NCBI RefSeq assembly: GCF_030540765.1
Contig: NZ_JAUOEL010000002.1
Coordinates: forward strand, 682,001 to 746,000
DNA length: 64,000 nucleotides
Direction of reading: 5' to 3'
Origin: Flavivirga jejuensis
Lineage (GTDB): Bacteria; Bacteroidota; Bacteroidia; Flavobacteriales; Flavobacteriaceae
Positions 62,309 through 64,000 of this stretch are shown piece by piece; positions within the stretch are counted from its first letter, which is position 1; each line of letters starts with the position of its first letter. The translations under genes and the position numbers were made by a program. Under the pieces are notes generated by a model. The model saw only the letters and a program-made list of their open reading frames with translations. It was not told the origin of the DNA and ran no database searches.

Positions 62309-63203
62309 GAAGTATCACCAAGTTTGAAGAACGCAATTCAAAAGTCATATTCATAGGTTGCGTAATAGATATTAATGCATTCTCAAGTTTATTATGTTCA
62401 AACCCTCCAGTGAATAATCGGTTAGCATCTATTCCTTTGTAGATAACTTGTATATTATATTGTCTCTCTAGTTCCATTAAAACCTCTTTAAACGGAATGG
62501 TTTCAAAGTTGCTTATATTATGAGGCCACCTTGGGGTTGAAGCCTTTGTTTTTCTTTCCGAAAATGTCCCGTTTAAAACCTGAAAAACATCTCCAGCATG
62601 CAATACTCTTACAATGGTATCTGATGTTACTTTAACAATACCTTCAAAACATTTAACTTCAAAATAATGGGCACGCTGTTTTACGTTAAATTGTGTACCA
62701 ACTACTGTTACTATACCATCATGTGTTTTAACATCGAAAACACGTCCTTTGGCAACTTTAAAAAAAGCTTCTCCTTCAAGCTTAAGTTCTCTTTTCTTAT
62801 TCCAATTCTCAGCATTAAACGTAACCCGTGTTAGGGCATTTAATTCAACCTTAGAATGGTCTGGCAACTCAATAATAGTTTTTTCACTCGCCAATGTTTC
62901 AATATGTGTAAGGGTATTGAAAAAAAATGAAAAATAGATTCCTAAACCTATTATAATAACACTTGCTATTTTTAATAAAGGAGGTAACCAATATAATTTT
63001 TTAACAAATGTTTTCTCTGAATGATAACGCTGATTGAATGTTTTAAAATCATTTACTTTAGAAAAATGAGACGCTTTAAAATGTTGCGCTGTATCAACAA
63101 TATACTGATTAAACAGGGCATCATCCAACTTACTAAATGCTTCTTTTTCAGCAACAGTCAGATCTCCTTTTAACCATGTCTCTATTAAATAATCCTTCTC
63201 CAT
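62292..63203 (-). CDS. fecR: FecR-family anti-sigma/sigma regulator
   Basis: A 303-residue single-span protein. An N-terminal cytosolic anti-sigma part (about 1-70), a membrane helix (about 77-95), a FecR domain (about 105-205, with IIELPDHSKVELNALTRVTF) and a C-terminal DUF4974 (about 235-300) are in order. It senses the receptor's STN domain and controls FecI activity. It is 35 bp downstream of fecI and overlaps the receptor gene. Confidence 0.93.
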   Translation of the reverse strand: MEKDYLIETWLKGDLTVAEKEAFSKLDDALFNQYIVDTAQHFKASHFSKVNDFKTFNQRYHSEKTFVKKLYWLPPLLKIASVIIIGLGIYFSFFFNTLTHIETLASEKTIIELPDHSKVELNALTRVTFNAENWNKKRELKLEGEAFFKVAKGRVFDVKTHDGIVTVVGTQFNVKQRAHYFEVKCFEGIVKVTSDTIVRVLHAGDVFQVLNGTFSERKTKASTPRWPHNISNFETIPFKEVLMELERQYNIQVIYKGIDANRLFTGGFEHNKLENALISITQPMNMTFELRSSNLVILHEKEH

Positions 63204-63238
63204 TAAATATATAACAACTTCACTTCTATTTCTCCTTA

Positions 63239-63763
63239 TTATTTTATTTTAAATCCTTTAAGTTCCTTTTTCAAAATATTGAAAGCACTATAAATTCTGT
63301 ATTCAACTACCTTTTGTGTTACTCCCAACATCTCTGCAATCTCACTGTGTTTCTTCCCTTCCGTCTTATTTAGTAAAAAAGCGACACGCTGTTCTTCATT
63401 TAAACTAGTTAATACTTTATTATAACGTTGCAAAAATTGTTCTTTTTCTAAAAGAAACTCTGGTGTTTCGTAAGTATGTTGCTTAGTATGTACTTGTTGG
63501 TGCCTCAAAACTACTTTTTGATGTTTAATATCATTTAACATCATATTATTAGCTACAGTATATAAAAAAGACTTGGCCTTATTTAATGATACTTTTTTGC
63601 AGTTGCTCCATAATTTCACAAAGGCATCCTGAACTTTGTCATTTGGATTAAATCGTTCTCCGTACTTATAATACAAATAACCATGTAAATCTTTAGAGTA
63701 TTTATTATAAATACGTTCAAAAACTACTTCTTTACAAATTGAATCGTTAAGGTCTTTTTTCAA
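63239..63763 (-). CDS. fecI: FecI-like ECF RNA polymerase sigma factor
   Basis: A 174-residue ECF sigma factor with region 2 (about 20-85, with KVQDAFVKLWSN and AKSFLYTVANNMMLN) and region 4 (about 115-165, LNEEQRVAFLLNKTEGKKHS). It belongs to the Bacteroidota FecI group, and together with FecR and the receptor forms a complete surface-signalling unit. It diverges from a lipoprotein gene 119 bp away. Confidence 0.93.
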   Translation of the reverse strand: MKKDLNDSICKEVVFERIYNKYSKDLHGYLYYKYGERFNPNDKVQDAFVKLWSNCKKVSLNKAKSFLYTVANNMMLNDIKHQKVVLRHQQVHTKQHTYETPEFLLEKEQFLQRYNKVLTSLNEEQRVAFLLNKTEGKKHSEIAEMLGVTQKVVEYRIYSAFNILKKELKGFKIK

Positions 63764-63881
63764 AATATTATTTTATATCGATAAAGTTAGATAAAAAATT
63801 AATTAAAAAATAAGGAGTTTATAAACTTAAGTTGTTATAGTTATAATCAAAAAAGTTTAAATCACTTCATTAAAAAAATTG

Positions 63882-64000
63882 ATGAAAAAAATAGTTAAGA
63901 CGCTTTTCATATTTTCAATAGCTATAATAATGCTATTAACTTCTTGTAGAACCGAAGAAACGGAATTAATAGAAGCACCCGAAGATGAAGTGTTAGTTCC
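63882..64000 (+). CDS. Lipoprotein, 3'-truncated by window end
   Basis: The first 39 residues of a lipoprotein: signal peptide with lipobox LLTSC, then RTEETELIEAPEDEV. The acidic tract after the Cys suggests surface exposure. The gene continues beyond the window. It diverges from fecI and could belong to the FecI regulon. Family cannot be told from this fragment. Confidence 0.7.
   Translation, partial: MKKIVKTLFIFSIAIIMLLTSCRTEETELIEAPEDEVLV

Overview
The window looks like chromosomal DNA from a marine-type member of the Flavobacteriaceae (phylum Bacteroidota). This is inferred from the sequence. The DNA is AT-rich, and many genes are preceded by the Bacteroidota -7 promoter box TAnnTTTG rather than a sigma-70 -10 box. 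Shine-Dalgarno sequences are rare. The genes include lineage markers: a type IX secretion (T9SS) C-terminal sorting domain, an exosortase F (XrtF) cluster, FecI/FecR/TonB-receptor signalling, a Rho factor with a long Lys/Asn/Gln-rich insertion, and families such as DUF3810, DUF4252, DUF4293, DUF5995 and DUF4345. No prophage, CRISPR array, rRNA operon or intact insertion sequence was seen.

Layout. 1-7.5 kb: diadenylate cyclase cdaA, an ABC exporter, truA, a phosphodiesterase, DUF4293 and rho with two tandem terminators. 7.5-16.6 kb: rpsT with tRNA-Glu, proS, a low-complexity lipoprotein with an OmpP1/FadL-type porin, folE, cysS, yidD and pepD. 16.6-25 kb: a candidate MITE-like remnant, the three-gene PID-CTERM/XrtF/XrtF-associated cluster, DUF3810, a T9SS-exported giant surface protein, a SpoU methyltransferase and an M48 protease. 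25-34 kb: a DEAD-box helicase, then a sparsely coding variable stretch (WYL and LysR regulators, a quinone-reductase-like flavoprotein with a divergent LysR-type operator, RadC-like JAB protein, DUF5995, unrecognised proteins and palindromic elements). 34-42 kb: housekeeping genes (trmH, sirtuin, glycosyltransferase, haem-binding protein, purB) separated by copies of a dispersed palindromic repeat with GTCATTC...GAATGAC ends. 42-46.7 kb: an ECF sigma/anti-sigma/DUF4252 operon and an S41 protease.

46.7-56.1 kb is a vitamin B12 uptake and salvage locus. On the minus strand a cobalamin riboswitch precedes btuB and a BtuG-like surface lipoprotein. On the plus strand, diverging from them, lie cobU-cobT-cobS-cobC and the btuF-btuC-btuD importer genes. 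Together these would capture corrinoid at the surface, carry it through both membranes, and attach the lower ligand. No de novo corrin-ring genes are present in the window.

56.4-64 kb: rmuC, a SatD-DUF3307 gene pair, an acyl-CoA thioesterase and a complete FecI-FecR-TonB receptor module. The most striking unannotated signal is just upstream of satD: five palindromes (TATCACA-N6-TGTGATA) spaced exactly 28 bp apart, with TAnnTTTG promoter boxes in the linkers and the last palindrome abutting the start codon. It looks like a phased operator array for an autoregulated SatD system.
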